From contig NZ_CANLMB010000001.1 in NCBI RefSeq assembly GCF_947492365.1, positions 558,001 through 622,000 on the forward strand: a stretch of 64,000 bases of DNA, given 5' to 3'. A program made the position numbers and the translations under genes. Positions within the stretch are counted from its first letter, which is position 1, and every line of letters begins with the position of its first letter. Shown one piece after another: positions 9,505 through 18,489 of the stretch. This DNA comes from an uncultured Erythrobacter sp. GTDB lineage: Bacteria; Pseudomonadota; Alphaproteobacteria; Sphingomonadales; Sphingomonadaceae. The notes under the pieces are model-generated. The model was not told the DNA's origin. It ran no database searches and was given only the letters and a program-made list of their open reading frames with translations.

Positions 9505-9647
9505 CGGCCCCGCTTCAAGTCCTGTGTAAGAATTTCAAGGGCTAACCCCCGATCTCGTAGAAGACAACAGGACTCGGCTGATGACTGCCCGATCGATTTC
9601 CCTAGCAGCTGTACCGACGGCAATTAAGTCGTGCAGAAAGCGGAGGC

Positions 9648-10340
9648 TCACCCAAACCCTACAAACGTCGCAGCCTCGCCAACTTCGCGGCGTGTGATCT
9701 TCACCGGGTTTGCGGGGAAGTCTTCATCCGGCCAGCCCATGGCGACCGCTTTCATGATCACCTGATCGTCGGGAATACCGGCATGTTCGCGCACGACGGG
9801 GCTTTGCATGATGCCTTGCGAGTTGATCACGCAGCCTAGCCCGCGCGACCATGCGGCGTTGACGAGGGCTGTGGTGACGGCTCCGCAATCGAAGGCGGTG
9901 TCGTCGCTGCCTGACAATTCCTTGTCATAGGTCACGATCACGCAGACCGGCGCGTCAAACTGGCGGAATCCGCGCAGCACCCAGTCTTGGCGTTTCTCCT
10001 TGTCGTCGCGGCCGATCCCCATGGCCTCGAACAGCTGGATCGCGCAGCCGACCTGCCGGTCGCGGTGTTTGCCGGCGAAAGGTTCTCCGCGCCGAAATTC
10101 GCGGCTGTCGGGTTCGCCTGCGAGAATGCGCTCGGTGTTGCCCTTGCGGATGCGGTCGAGCGGTTCGCCGGTGATGACGTGGAAGTGATAGGGCTGGGTG
10201 TTCATCGAGGAGGGCGAGCGCATCGCCAGCCTGAGAATTTCCTCGATCAATTCCTGCGGCACCGGCTTGTCCAGATAGCCACGGATCGAGCGCCGGGAGA
10301 GAACGACCTCGTCATATTTCTGGTCCGGATTGCCGCTCAT
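9648..10340 (-). CDS. Nitroreductase family FMN oxidoreductase
   Basis: 230 residues of the nitroreductase/NADH oxidase fold. It has the N-terminal FMN phosphate-binding segment SRRSIRGYLDKPVP, the helix SPSSMNTQPYHFHVI, and the C-terminal VAMGWPDEDFPANP loop with a family-typical turn. These enzymes use FMN and NAD(P)H to reduce nitro compounds, quinones or enones; the substrate cannot be predicted. AAAGGA lies about ten bases before the ATG at 10340. It lies on the same strand as the dioxygenase upstream, about 105 bases away, and may be cotranscribed. Confidence 0.9.
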   Translation of the reverse strand: MSGNPDQKYDEVVLSRRSIRGYLDKPVPQELIEEILRLAMRSPSSMNTQPYHFHVITGEPLDRIRKGNTERILAGEPDSREFRRGEPFAGKHRDRQVGCAIQLFEAMGIGRDDKEKRQDWVLRGFRQFDAPVCVIVTYDKELSGSDDTAFDCGAVTTALVNAAWSRGLGCVINSQGIMQSPVVREHAGIPDDQVIMKAVAMGWPDEDFPANPVKITRREVGEAATFVGFG

Positions 10341-10445
10341 ATCAGTCTGTCCTTTAGTGCTGTTTCATGGAGGCCTAGCGCACGCGCAGGCATGCGCAAA
10401 ATACGCTACGGAAGCGGGCGCTCGATTGGTGTGCGGGGAGGGCGT

Positions 10446-11315
10446 TCAGGGCCGGAAGTAGGGTTTGTCGCCCGCAATCGTCACCCGCTCCATCACGCGG
10501 CGCGCGGGGAAGTAGTCGGACACGGCGTTATGCTGGCACACGCGGTTGTCCCAGAACGCGACCGATCCCGGCTTCCAGCGAAAGCGGCACTGGATCTCGA
10601 CATCCCAAGCGGTCTTGTAGAGGTGGTCGAGCAGCCACGCGCTTTCTTCCTTGGAAAGCCCCTCGATATGGCTGGTGAAGCCATTGTTGACATAGACCAC
10701 ACGCTCGCCGGTTTCGGGATGGGTGCGGATCACCGGATGGCGCATCGGAGGGTACTTCTCGTGCAGCTCCTCGGGTGATTTCTTCAGACGGCGGGCGAAG
10801 ACGCGGCTGATATCGTGAACCGCCGTCAGCCCTTCGCAGAAGCGCTGCATCTGCTCCGACAAGCGCTCGTAAGCGAGGTGCATATTGGCGAACAAAGTGT
10901 CGCCGCCCACATCGGGCACTTCGCGCGCGAGCAGGATCGAGCCAAGCGAAGGCTCCTCGCGCCATGTGACGTCAGAGTGCCAGTTGTTCTCCTGCCCCCG
11001 GCTCTTTGGCCCATGCGCGATGCGCAGGACTTCGGGATTGGGCTGATCCTTGGGGGTGGCGGGGTGGACCTCCAGCTCACCGAAGTGACGCGCAAAGGCG
11101 ATGTGCTGTTCCTGCGTCAGATCCTGATCGCGGAAGAAAATCACGCCATATTTGAGCAGCGCCGCGCGGATCTGGTCGATGCTGTCCGCAATGTCCGAAG
11201 CGCCCAGATCAATCCCGAGTATCTCCGCCCCGATGGCAGGCGTCATCGGACGAATGTCGAGCGTGCCTGTGTCGAGCGCGTCTTTGTCTATTGGGCGGTC
11301 GAAAGTGATGGCCAT
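10446..11315 (-). CDS. TauD/TfdA family Fe(II)/2-oxoglutarate dioxygenase
   Basis: 289 residues with the iron-binding HxD in NNWHSDVTW, the distal iron His in NRVCQHNAV, and the 2-oxoglutarate-binding Arg region ARRVMERVTI near the C-terminus. The N-terminal half has GVIFFRDQDLTQEQHIAFARHFG, which is characteristic of TauD. Taurine, alkylsulfonate or aryloxyalkanoate dioxygenation are family possibilities; no transporter or sulfonate gene is adjacent, so the substrate is unknown. A GGGAG ribosome-binding site precedes the ATG at 11315. Confidence 0.9.
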   Translation of the reverse strand: MAITFDRPIDKDALDTGTLDIRPMTPAIGAEILGIDLGASDIADSIDQIRAALLKYGVIFFRDQDLTQEQHIAFARHFGELEVHPATPKDQPNPEVLRIAHGPKSRGQENNWHSDVTWREEPSLGSILLAREVPDVGGDTLFANMHLAYERLSEQMQRFCEGLTAVHDISRVFARRLKKSPEELHEKYPPMRHPVIRTHPETGERVVYVNNGFTSHIEGLSKEESAWLLDHLYKTAWDVEIQCRFRWKPGSVAFWDNRVCQHNAVSDYFPARRVMERVTIAGDKPYFRP

Positions 11316-11360
11316 TGTTCTCTCCCTCGGGAGGGAGTGTGGGCTAACAAAAATCAGTAA

Positions 11361-11804
11361 TCAACCGACCAGTGCACGAACTTCGGCGAAGCCGTTCCAA
11401 TCCGGGTCGTCGAATACCTGCAGATCAAGCGGGTAAGGGCCGAGGCCACGCAGGCTCTCGCTGAATTCTGTTTGGAACGCACCAACATCAGGCGTGTAGA
11501 ATCGCCACTCACGCGCGCCGTTGTGCGTGATAATTGCGACACAAGAGCCCCACCATCCAGCATCGTCACTGGCGTCGAGAACGGGATCTTCGAACTCTCC
11601 CATCGATGCTGTTGTTTCCGAGGTAGGCAGTCCGTTCATTTCATCGGGATTGTAGGCCCAACGCACGATTACCAATTTGTCGAAGCGCTCGCGATCTGCC
11701 TGCGTCGGTTCGCCGGTGCGATAGCGCATGAAAATAGGACCATCGAGCGTTGCGCCCTGTGCAACCGTCCAATCATCAGTAGGAAAAATACCCGATTTGC
11801 TCAT
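11361..11804 (-). CDS. DUF695-like protein
   Basis: 147 residues, soluble, acidic and Trp-rich. The segments [34 protein letters not shown] and [13 protein letters not shown] match what is known of DUF695 proteins, whose function is unknown. Its ATG at 11804 overlaps the hemA stop as ATGA, so it is coupled to haem precursor synthesis at the translational level, though a functional link is unproven. Base composition is somewhat more AT-rich than hemA, which may indicate later acquisition. Confidence 0.75.
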   Translation of the reverse strand: MSKSGIFPTDDWTVAQGATLDGPIFMRYRTGEPTQADRERFDKLVIVRWAYNPDEMNGLPTSETTASMGEFEDPVLDASDDAGWWGSCVAIITHNGAREWRFYTPDVGAFQTEFSESLRGLGPYPLDLQVFDDPDWNGFAEVRALVG

Positions 11805-13021
11805 GCCGCCTTCGCGAGTTCCAGATCGAGTCGGTCCCAGATTTCCACCAGAGCGCTGGTCAGCTCGTCCATCATCGCTTCGGTGTGGGCGGGGCCGGGG
11901 GTGAAGCGCAGGCGCTCGGTTCCGCGCGGCACGGTGGGGTAATTGATCGGCTGCACATAGACGCCGTATTCGGCGAGCAGAATGTCGCTGATCTTTTTGG
12001 CGCGGGCAGGGTCGCCGACCATTAGCGGCACGATATGGGTGACGCTGTCCATCACCGGCAGACCGGCTTCGGCGAATTTCAGCTTGAGCATGGCGGCAGC
12101 GCCCTGCTGCGCGTTGCGCTCTACGCTGGACGACTTGAGGTGCTTCACCGAGGCGAGCACGCCCGCAACCAGAACCGGCGAGAGCGAAGTGGTGAAGATG
12201 AAACCGGGCGCATAGCTGCGGATGCAGTCGATCACGCGGGTGTCGGCTGCGATATAGCCGCCCATCACGCCGAACGCTTTGCCCAAAGTGCCTTCGATAA
12301 TGTCGATCCGGTCCGCGGCGTTGTCGCGCTCCGAAATGCCGCCGCCATGGTCGCCATACATGCCGACCGCGTGGACCTCGTCGATATAGGTGAGGGCGTT
12401 GTATTTTTCGGCGAGGTCGCAGATCGCGTGGATCGGGGCGATGTCACCGTCCATCGAATAGACGCTTTCAAAGGCGATAACCTTGGGCGTTTCGTGGTCT
12501 TCGGCGGCGAGGAGCTCTTCGAGATGCGCCATGTCGTTGTGGCGGAACACACGCTTTTCACAGCCCGAATTGCGGATGCCAGCGATCATGCTGGCGTGGT
12601 TCAGCTCGTCGGAGAAGATGATGCAGCCCGGCAGCAATTTGGCCAGCGTTGAAAGCGTTGCGTCGTTCGAGACATAGCCGCTGGTGAACAGCAGCGCGCC
12701 TTGTTTGCCGTGCAATTCAGCAAGTTCACGCTCCAGCTCGACATGCAGGTGGGTGTTGCCGCCGATATTGCGCGTGCCGCCGCTGCCTGCGCCGACATCG
12801 TGCAGCGCTTCTTCCATCGCATTGATCACCACATCGTGCTGACCCATGGCGAGGTAGTCGTTCGAGCACCACACTGTGATCGGTTTCGGTCCGTTATGCC
12901 CGTGGAAACAGCGCGCATTGGGATAGGCACCCTTGTTGCGCAGAATGTCGATAAAGACGCGGTAACGGCCTTCTTCGTGAAGGCGGTCAATCGCGGAATC
13001 GAAGATCTGGTCGTAGTTCAT
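11801..13021 (-). CDS. hemA: 5-aminolevulinate synthase
   Basis: This enzyme catalyses the first step of haem and tetrapyrrole synthesis in alphaproteobacteria (C4 route), condensing glycine and succinyl-CoA with PLP. The protein is 406 residues and starts [14 protein letters not shown]. Visible features are the glycine-rich [17 protein letters not shown], the PLP-aspartate region [12 protein letters not shown], and the PLP lysine in EGTLGKAFG at about residue 248, the position known for Rhodobacter ALAS. The frame stays open upstream, but homologues start at this ATG (13021). The start overlaps the stop of a 30-codon ORF, and the 3' end overlaps the DUF695 gene. Confidence 0.97.
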   Translation of the reverse strand: MNYDQIFDSAIDRLHEEGRYRVFIDILRNKGAYPNARCFHGHNGPKPITVWCSNDYLAMGQHDVVINAMEEALHDVGAGSGGTRNIGGNTHLHVELERELAELHGKQGALLFTSGYVSNDATLSTLAKLLPGCIIFSDELNHASMIAGIRNSGCEKRVFRHNDMAHLEELLAAEDHETPKVIAFESVYSMDGDIAPIHAICDLAEKYNALTYIDEVHAVGMYGDHGGGISERDNAADRIDIIEGTLGKAFGVMGGYIAADTRVIDCIRSYAPGFIFTTSLSPVLVAGVLASVKHLKSSSVERNAQQGAAAMLKLKFAEAGLPVMDSVTHIVPLMVGDPARAKKISDILLAEYGVYVQPINYPTVPRGTERLRFTPGPAHTEAMMDELTSALVEIWDRLDLELAKAA

Positions 13022-13110
13022 TTGTCTTTGCCCTGGGCTTTCGCCCCGTCCTTTTGGGACGACCCGTAATCCGGGCTCTCCACGTCCACATCCTGTGTTC
13101 CACCGGTCAT
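13018..13110 (-). CDS. Putative 30-residue upstream ORF coupled to hemA
   Basis: A short ORF starts at ATG 13110 and stops at TGA 13018-13020, so its last bases overlap the hemA ATG as ATGA. AGGGGG lies five bases before its start. The peptide is 30 residues and very hydrophilic (begins [16 protein letters not shown], ends AQGKDK), with no membrane segment. A strong ribosome-binding site plus exact coupling suggests it is translated and may set hemA expression, or simply acts as a leader. It could also be chance; conservation in relatives would decide. Confidence 0.5.
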   Translation of the reverse strand: MTGGTQDVDVESPDYGSSQKDGAKAQGKDK

Positions 13111-13201
13111 ACAACCCCCTGATGACCGAGCGTTTAGCTGCCCGCCTGTTTAGCAACCGTGCCGTGCATTTCCACCGCGATCTTTGCGAATGGTTTGCAA
13201 G

Positions 13202-14530
13202 TTAAGCGGGCGAAAATGTTGCTGAAAGGAGCGATTGGAAGTGCCGCCCGCGCTCTTCGAAATTGGCATATTGCGAATGGCTGGGCGCGGCGGGTGACAG
13301 GAGGATCACGTCGCCGGGCTGGGCAGCGGCTTTGATGCGCTCCATCGCCTCGACAAGGTCGGCGCACACGGCGGCTGGGATCTGCGGAGCCTCGCGCGCG
13401 AGGTCTTGAGCGATCCTCTCGCCGGTGTGAGGGAGGAGGTAGGCGTGTGCGTCGCCTCTCTCGCCAAGATAGCGGGCGAGCGCGCGGTAGTCCTGCCCAC
13501 GGTCGCTGCCGCCTAGGATCGCGTGGATGCGGCGATCAGGGAAGAGCGCGAAGGCGGCCATGGTCGCTTCGGGAATGGTCGAGATCGAGTCGTCGACGGC
13601 AGTTATGCCTTGCGGGAGATCGAACAGCTGAAGCCGGTGCGGCAGGTCGCCATAGGTGCCAAGGTCAAGGGCGAGCGGATCGTCGATCAGGCCCAGTTCG
13701 AACGCAACCGCAGCCGCGCCAGCGAGATTGCCGATATTGTGGCTCCCGCGCGGGAGTGTTCCTCTGATCTGGACCGGTGCGCCGTCGAATGTGAGCGAGC
13801 TGTCCGTTTCTGCATAGCCACTTGTGCCGTTGAACCATGTTACGTCGGGAAGCCCCGCGAGCCGCTCGCGCAAGCCCTTGTCGCGGGCATTGGCGAAGAC
13901 CCGCGTTTTCGGATCAATCGACGCGAGGCGGAGCTTGGCAGCGTAGTAATCCTCGACGCTGCCATGCCATGGAACATGTTCGGGAAACAGGTTGGTGAAG
14001 ACCGCAAAGTCCGGCCCATGGGCAAGGTCGGCGCATTGGTAGGAGGACAGCTCCAGCACGGTCAGATCCTCGCCCGGCTTCTGCGTCAGCGCAGGCACGC
14101 CGCCATTGCCGAGCAGCTGCGACTTTGCGCCTTTTGCTCCGGCAATGTGGTGGAGCAGCAGCGAGGTGGTGCTCTTGCCCTTGGTCCCCGTTACCGCAAC
14201 GGTGCGCTGCGGCGCGTTGGCTTCAAACCACAGATTGGTGCCCGAAGTGAAGCGTGTGCCCTTGGCCTCGCCCGCCGCGATTTCAGGGCGGATGATCGGC
14301 ACGCCGGGGCTTTTGACGATGAGGTCGAACGCGCTTTCGCTGATCGCGGTGCGCGCTGCGTCGCCGGTCAGCAGCGGAATACCGGGCAGGCTTGCAGGAG
14401 CTTTCTCCGCGTCATTGTCGCTCAGCAAAGTCAGCGCGGCTTCGGGCTGGGTTTCGAGCAGATGACGCACCGCCGCTTCGCCATCGCGGCCCAGGCCCCA
14501 TATGCCGATCTTAGGACTACCCTGCGGCAT
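13202..14530 (-). CDS. murD2: MurD-type ligase, likely MurD2 (UDP-MurNAc-L-Ala--L-Glu ligase)
   Basis: 442 residues of the Mur ligase family. The N-terminal nucleotide-binding domain begins KIGIWGLGRDGEAAV; the central ATPase loop is GTKGKSTT (about 113-120); NLFPEHVPWHG, HNIGNLAGAAA and the C-terminal LGGSDRGQDY are MurD-like. It adds glutamate to UDP-MurNAc-L-Ala in the cytoplasm. Its start lies inside the 3' end of a MurL-like gene (14 bases overlap). In Xanthomonas a MurD paralogue next to MurL adds L-Glu instead of D-Glu; the pairing here suggests the same. The sequence itself does not prove Glu stereochemistry. No dcw-cluster genes lie nearby. Confidence 0.85.
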   Translation of the reverse strand: MPQGSPKIGIWGLGRDGEAAVRHLLETQPEAALTLLSDNDAEKAPASLPGIPLLTGDAARTAISESAFDLIVKSPGVPIIRPEIAAGEAKGTRFTSGTNLWFEANAPQRTVAVTGTKGKSTTSLLLHHIAGAKGAKSQLLGNGGVPALTQKPGEDLTVLELSSYQCADLAHGPDFAVFTNLFPEHVPWHGSVEDYYAAKLRLASIDPKTRVFANARDKGLRERLAGLPDVTWFNGTSGYAETDSSLTFDGAPVQIRGTLPRGSHNIGNLAGAAAVAFELGLIDDPLALDLGTYGDLPHRLQLFDLPQGITAVDDSISTIPEATMAAFALFPDRRIHAILGGSDRGQDYRALARYLGERGDAHAYLLPHTGERIAQDLAREAPQIPAAVCADLVEAMERIKAAAQPGDVILLSPAAPSHSQYANFEERGRHFQSLLSATFSPA

Positions 14531-15893
14531 AAGCGTGGATCAGGTCGCGGAAATGAGCGGGCAGTGGAGCTGGCTCGGGGGCGAGGATTTCGGCCATGCC
14601 GCGCTCCAGCTCCTCATCGCTGACCTGTAGTTCGGCGGCAAGTTTGCGCACAATTGCGGTGTCTTGCCAGACCGGATCGCGCGCTAGCAGCGCCAGCGTC
14701 AACGCGCTCTCGCGTTCCTCACCCACGCAGTCCCACGGCTTGTGCAGACCGATCCCCATCAGATCGCGATAGCCCGCTTCCTGCGCTGGATCGTCGAGCA
14801 GGTTGGCAGGGAAAATGCCGAGGAGCCGCTCGGGCGACATTGCGGGTGCGAGCAGCAGGAAGGTGAAGCGGCACTTTGCACAATCGCCGCACCACAATGC
14901 ATCGGGCCGGTCCCGCAAGGCGAAGGCGCGGTTGCAACTGGTGAAGACCGTGTCGAAGTCATCGCGCTTGGCAAAAGTCCGCGCAATATGCGGCTCTGAC
15001 AGCGGGCGCAGCAGCGAGAAATAGGCGAGGTCAGGGTGGACTTCACGTGCGATCAATGCCGCGAAGTCTTCCTCGAAAGCGGTGCTTTTGGAGAATTGGT
15101 GGTTCACCTCGCCCTCTGCCCCGATCAGCGTTGGCTCGTCGGCGGAGCGTTCGTTGGAGAGGATGACGTTGCCGTATCCGTGCACCAGCGCCGCGATCAC
15201 CGCGATCAGGCTGACGATGGCGGTGATGGGGACGTGGCCGTTGAACGTGCCCGGTTTCTCGTTCCATTCGAACAGCAGCGGGTCGAGGCTGCGGGTGACT
15301 TTGATCAACGGCTTGCCAGCAACCTCGGCAGCGCCTGTCATCGGACCGCGCGGGTTCACGGCGAAGAGCGCGAAGTCCTCTCCCGCCGCCTGCATCGCCG
15401 CGAGGCTGACCAGCGAATCCTTGCCCCCGCCGATGAGCACCAGCGATTTGTCCGAAGGTATCGGAGCGGGCGAGGACGCATCCGCCACTGCACCGCCGCC
15501 GGTAAAGTTGAGCCGGTCTCCCAGAGTTAGCTCGTTGCGATGCGCGAACTCAGCCAACCCCCAGCGATAGGTGTCTGCGACGAATGCGCGGGCCTCTGCG
15601 GATAAAGCAAGCCCGCCGAAATCGAGCCGTTTGGGGGCAAAAAGTTTGTAATAACTCACCCCCGCAACCGCGCTCAGCAATGCCGCGGCCAGCTCGACTG
15701 CTGCGAGTGTCTCAGACGGCAAATCGGCAAAACTGGTGTGAAAATCGAGCCGCTCGGTAAATTCCGGCCCGCCCTCGAACGCATAATGCAGATCGAGCGT
15801 CCCCGCTTCGGCCGACAGCGTAAAGCCTCCAAAGCGGAAACACTCCGGTGCCGGGACCGGATTTTGTGTGGCAGGATCAGCTTTGTCGGGCAT
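14517..15893 (-). CDS. murL: MurL-like UDP-MurNAc-L-Ala-L-Glu epimerase
   Basis: 458 residues. The N-terminal part (FRFGGFTLSAEAGTLDLHYAFEG) is followed by a PP-loop-like ATP site LVLIGGGKDSLV (about 151-162), SNERSADEPT, HQFSKS, and a Cys cluster CNRAF...WCGDCAKC in the C-terminal half. This matches MurL, which uses ATP to invert the terminal L-Glu of UDP-MurNAc-L-Ala-L-Glu to D-Glu. It is upstream of and overlaps the MurD-type gene. I chose the ATG at 15893, which gives the family-like N-terminus; a TTG at 15938 would add 15 residues without improving the match. Confidence 0.85.
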   Translation of the reverse strand: MPDKADPATQNPVPAPECFRFGGFTLSAEAGTLDLHYAFEGGPEFTERLDFHTSFADLPSETLAAVELAAALLSAVAGVSYYKLFAPKRLDFGGLALSAEARAFVADTYRWGLAEFAHRNELTLGDRLNFTGGGAVADASSPAPIPSDKSLVLIGGGKDSLVSLAAMQAAGEDFALFAVNPRGPMTGAAEVAGKPLIKVTRSLDPLLFEWNEKPGTFNGHVPITAIVSLIAVIAALVHGYGNVILSNERSADEPTLIGAEGEVNHQFSKSTAFEEDFAALIAREVHPDLAYFSLLRPLSEPHIARTFAKRDDFDTVFTSCNRAFALRDRPDALWCGDCAKCRFTFLLLAPAMSPERLLGIFPANLLDDPAQEAGYRDLMGIGLHKPWDCVGEERESALTLALLARDPVWQDTAIVRKLAAELQVSDEELERGMAEILAPEPAPLPAHFRDLIHAYAAG

Positions 15894-16010
15894 TGTGGGC
15901 GGTGAATTTCCGTTTCTTGGCCGTCGGAGCGACCCCAAGCGCAGTTGACATATGTTACGTCAAAGCGAAGCGTCTAGTCCTACACCGCAGATTATGAAGA
16001 GATTCGCCCG

Positions 16011-16655
16011 ATGTTTGATGACTACGCCTTGCTTCTGGCTGCTTTGCTAGGGTTCTTGGCAGGCTCGATACCTTTCGGCCTGCTGCTAACCAAAGCCGCT
16101 GGCCTGGGCGATGTGCGCGACATCGGCAGCGGCTCCATCGGTGCGACCAATGTTCTGCGCACAGGCAATAAGGGGCTGGCAGCGGCTACGGTTTTGCTCG
16201 ATGCGGCTAAGGGCGCTGTGCCGGTGCTTCTCGCGTCGATCCTTTGGAATGGGTGCGAGGCCTGCAGTATTTTTGGCTGCCAACCGGCAAATCCGCAAAA
16301 AGCCGCGATGGCGCTGGCGGCAGTTGGAGCGGTCGCCGGGCATTGCTTCACGCCGTGGCTTAACTTCAAGGGGGGCAAGGGCTTCGCAACCGCAGCAGGT
16401 GTGTTGTTGGCCCTCGCATGGCCGGTCATGCTTGTCTGCGCGGCAATCTGGGCGCTGACTTTGGCGCTGGGCAGAATCTCTTCGGTCGCGTCGATGACGA
16501 CGGTGTTAGCTGCACCTTTGGTCGCTTGGGCGATGGGTTACCCAATTCACTTTTGGCCGCTGGTCGCCATCGCGGCCATCGTCCTGATCCAGCACAGAGC
16601 CAATATCGGCCGGTTGATGCGCGGTGAGGAGCCTAAGGTAGGCGGCAAGTCTTGA
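16011..16655 (+). CDS. plsY: Glycerol-3-phosphate acyltransferase PlsY
   Basis: 214 residues, with five or more membrane helices. It carries the three PlsY signatures: GSIPFGLLL near the N-terminus, DIGSGSIGATNVLRT, and NFKGGKGFATAAGV. It transfers an acyl group from acyl phosphate to glycerol-3-phosphate at the inner membrane, the first acylation step of phospholipid synthesis. GAAGAGA before the ATG at 16011 serves as a ribosome-binding site. It lies directly before dprA, a common alphaproteobacterial order, and is divergent from murL with about 117 bases between. Confidence 0.96.
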   Translation: MFDDYALLLAALLGFLAGSIPFGLLLTKAAGLGDVRDIGSGSIGATNVLRTGNKGLAAATVLLDAAKGAVPVLLASILWNGCEACSIFGCQPANPQKAAMALAAVGAVAGHCFTPWLNFKGGKGFATAAGVLLALAWPVMLVCAAIWALTLALGRISSVASMTTVLAAPLVAWAMGYPIHFWPLVAIAAIVLIQHRANIGRLMRGEEPKVGGKS

Positions 16656-16671
16656 TAGGGCGCTTTATCCC

Positions 16672-17811
16672 ATGAACGAGCAGGGGTCGCAGCCAAAGCT
16701 CAGCCAAACGGAGGCCTTCGCGCGCATCCGCTTGCTGCGCTCGCCCAATATCGGCCCTGTCAGCTATCGCCAGCTGCTTGCGCGGTTTGGGACAGCGGCA
16801 GATGCGATAGAGGCGCTCCCCGATCTCGGCAGTCGCGGCAAGGTGCAATACCGCCCTGCGCCGGTCGAGAAGATCGAGCGCGAAATCGAAGGCGTGCGTG
16901 CAGCCGGTGCGCGCTACCTCTTCCACGATCTGCCCGACTATCCTGCCTTGCTGGCCGAGCTGGATAGCGCCCCGCCGATTGTCACTTGCCGCGGGCGGCT
17001 TGAACTGGCGAGCGAGCCTTGCGTCGCGATGGTCGGCGCGCGCAACGCTTCGGCGGCGGCGACCAAGCTTGCGCGTGAATTCGCCGCCGAGCTGAGCGCG
17101 GCCGGTTTCACAGTCGTCAGCGGGCTGGCGCGCGGGATCGACGGCGCGGCGCATGAGGGCGCGTTTCCCGCCACCATCGGCGTGATCGCAAGCGGGATCG
17201 ACATCGCCTATCCGCCACAGCACACAGAGCTTCAGGAACGCATCGCCAAGAAAGGCCTGTTGATCGCCGAACAGCCGCCGGGCACTGAGCCGCGCGGACG
17301 GCACTTTCCTAGCCGCAACCGCATCATTGCAGGGCTGGCGAGCGGAACCGTGGTGGTCGAAGCCGCGCCCAAATCCGGCTCGCTCATCACCGCAAGGCTG
17401 GCGGGCGAGGCGGGCCGCGAAGTCATGGCGATCCCCGGTTCCCCGCTCGACACCCGCTCGCAAGGCTGCAACCAGCTGATCCGCGACGGCGCGGTGCTGG
17501 TGAGCGATCCGGCGGATGTGATTGAGCTGCTCGAAAGCTTCACCGGAGCGCCGCGATCGACCTATCGCGTTGCCGAGCAAGGGGCCGATTTCGACTATAG
17601 CGAGCTGGAGAGCGCCGACATCGCAATAGGCGCGAATGCAATTTCCGGCCTGCTTTCAACCGCTCCCATTGCACTTGATGAACTTGTGCGCCAATCGGGG
17701 GCAGAAGCGGCTGCGGTGCATATGGCCTTGCTCGAACTGGAACTATCCGGAGAGCTGGAGCGGCACGCGGGCGGGGCGGTGAGCCTGACTGGTGCAAACA
17801 GGGACGACTAA
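16672..17811 (+). CDS. dprA: DNA-processing protein DprA
   Basis: 379 residues with an N-terminal SAM-like helical part (LLRSPNIGPVSYRQLLARFG), the Rossmann-like DprA domain with MVGARNASAAA, VVSGLARGIDGAAHEGAF, GVIASGIDIAYPPQH, FPSRNRIIAGLASGTVVVEA and AIPGSPLDTRSQGCNQLIRDGA, and a C-terminal winged-helix-like part from about 315. It loads RecA on incoming single-stranded DNA in transformation. It lies 16 bases after plsY and 6 bases before a membrane protein gene, so the genes are probably cotranscribed. Confidence 0.96.
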   Translation: MNEQGSQPKLSQTEAFARIRLLRSPNIGPVSYRQLLARFGTAADAIEALPDLGSRGKVQYRPAPVEKIEREIEGVRAAGARYLFHDLPDYPALLAELDSAPPIVTCRGRLELASEPCVAMVGARNASAAATKLAREFAAELSAAGFTVVSGLARGIDGAAHEGAFPATIGVIASGIDIAYPPQHTELQERIAKKGLLIAEQPPGTEPRGRHFPSRNRIIAGLASGTVVVEAAPKSGSLITARLAGEAGREVMAIPGSPLDTRSQGCNQLIRDGAVLVSDPADVIELLESFTGAPRSTYRVAEQGADFDYSELESADIAIGANAISGLLSTAPIALDELVRQSGAEAAAVHMALLELELSGELERHAGGAVSLTGANRDD

Positions 17812-17817
17812 AGACAC

Positions 17818-18489
17818 ATGCCATTTATCCAGACCCGGACGGCGGATATCGGGGCTCTCTTCACAGGCACTTTCCGTGAGCTGTTCGAGATCAAGTTCGA
17901 ACTGCTCCTCTATTTCGGATTCTTCATTGCAGCCGGCATTATCTCGGACATGGATGCACGGCTTATCGCGCCAATCGCGATTGTGACGACGATCGGATAT
18001 TTCGCGGGCCAGTATTACCTCTATCGCGCTTTGCTCGGAAAAACGGTCGGCGGGTATGATCCGAGGTTCAAGGTGTTCAGTTTCACCTTCATGGCGGTGA
18101 TCCTGTTCTTTCCGATCATGTTCGGGTTAAATCTCTTCTACATTCCCGGCCTGCTGCTCGCCGCAAAATGGGTCATGGCGCCGACTTATCTGGTGGCGGA
18201 GGAGATCGATCTGCTCGATGCGATGGGATCGTCATGGAGCGCGAGCAGCAACAATCTGCTGCCGCTGTCGGTTGTGTTCACCTTGCTCTGCGTGGTCTGG
18301 GTGTTTGTGTTGGTGATTATGATAGGGCTGGCCGACACGTTCGGAGGGTACCGCTCCGGATTTGGCACCAGCTTGACCGGCGTCTGGCTCGGCATTCATA
18401 CCCTGCCAGTGATGCTGATGGGCCTATCCGTGACCGCCTACAAGCAGCTCAACAATTCGATCGAGGATGTGACGGCGGTGTTTGAGTGA
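17818..18489 (+). CDS. Multi-pass membrane protein of unknown function
   Basis: 223 residues with about six hydrophobic segments. Its central sequence, NLFYIPGLLLAAKWVMAPTYLVAEE followed by DAMGSSWSAS, has the pattern of a hydrophobic Pro-Gly helix, an Arg/Lys turn and an (A)M..SW helix found in several uncharacterised bacterial membrane families (GDPD-membrane-domain/DUF975-like). No catalytic motif was seen. Its stop overlaps the GTG start of a protein with the same central pattern, so the two look like diverged tandem paralogues acting together in the membrane. Confidence 0.8.
   Translation: MPFIQTRTADIGALFTGTFRELFEIKFELLLYFGFFIAAGIISDMDARLIAPIAIVTTIGYFAGQYYLYRALLGKTVGGYDPRFKVFSFTFMAVILFFPIMFGLNLFYIPGLLLAAKWVMAPTYLVAEEIDLLDAMGSSWSASSNNLLPLSVVFTLLCVVWVFVLVIMIGLADTFGGYRSGFGTSLTGVWLGIHTLPVMLMGLSVTAYKQLNNSIEDVTAVFE

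Noticed and set aside
9516..9529. A 14-base sequence repeated at 31711-31724
   Set aside because: Pairs of this length are expected several times by chance in 64 kb; no symmetry or shared context.
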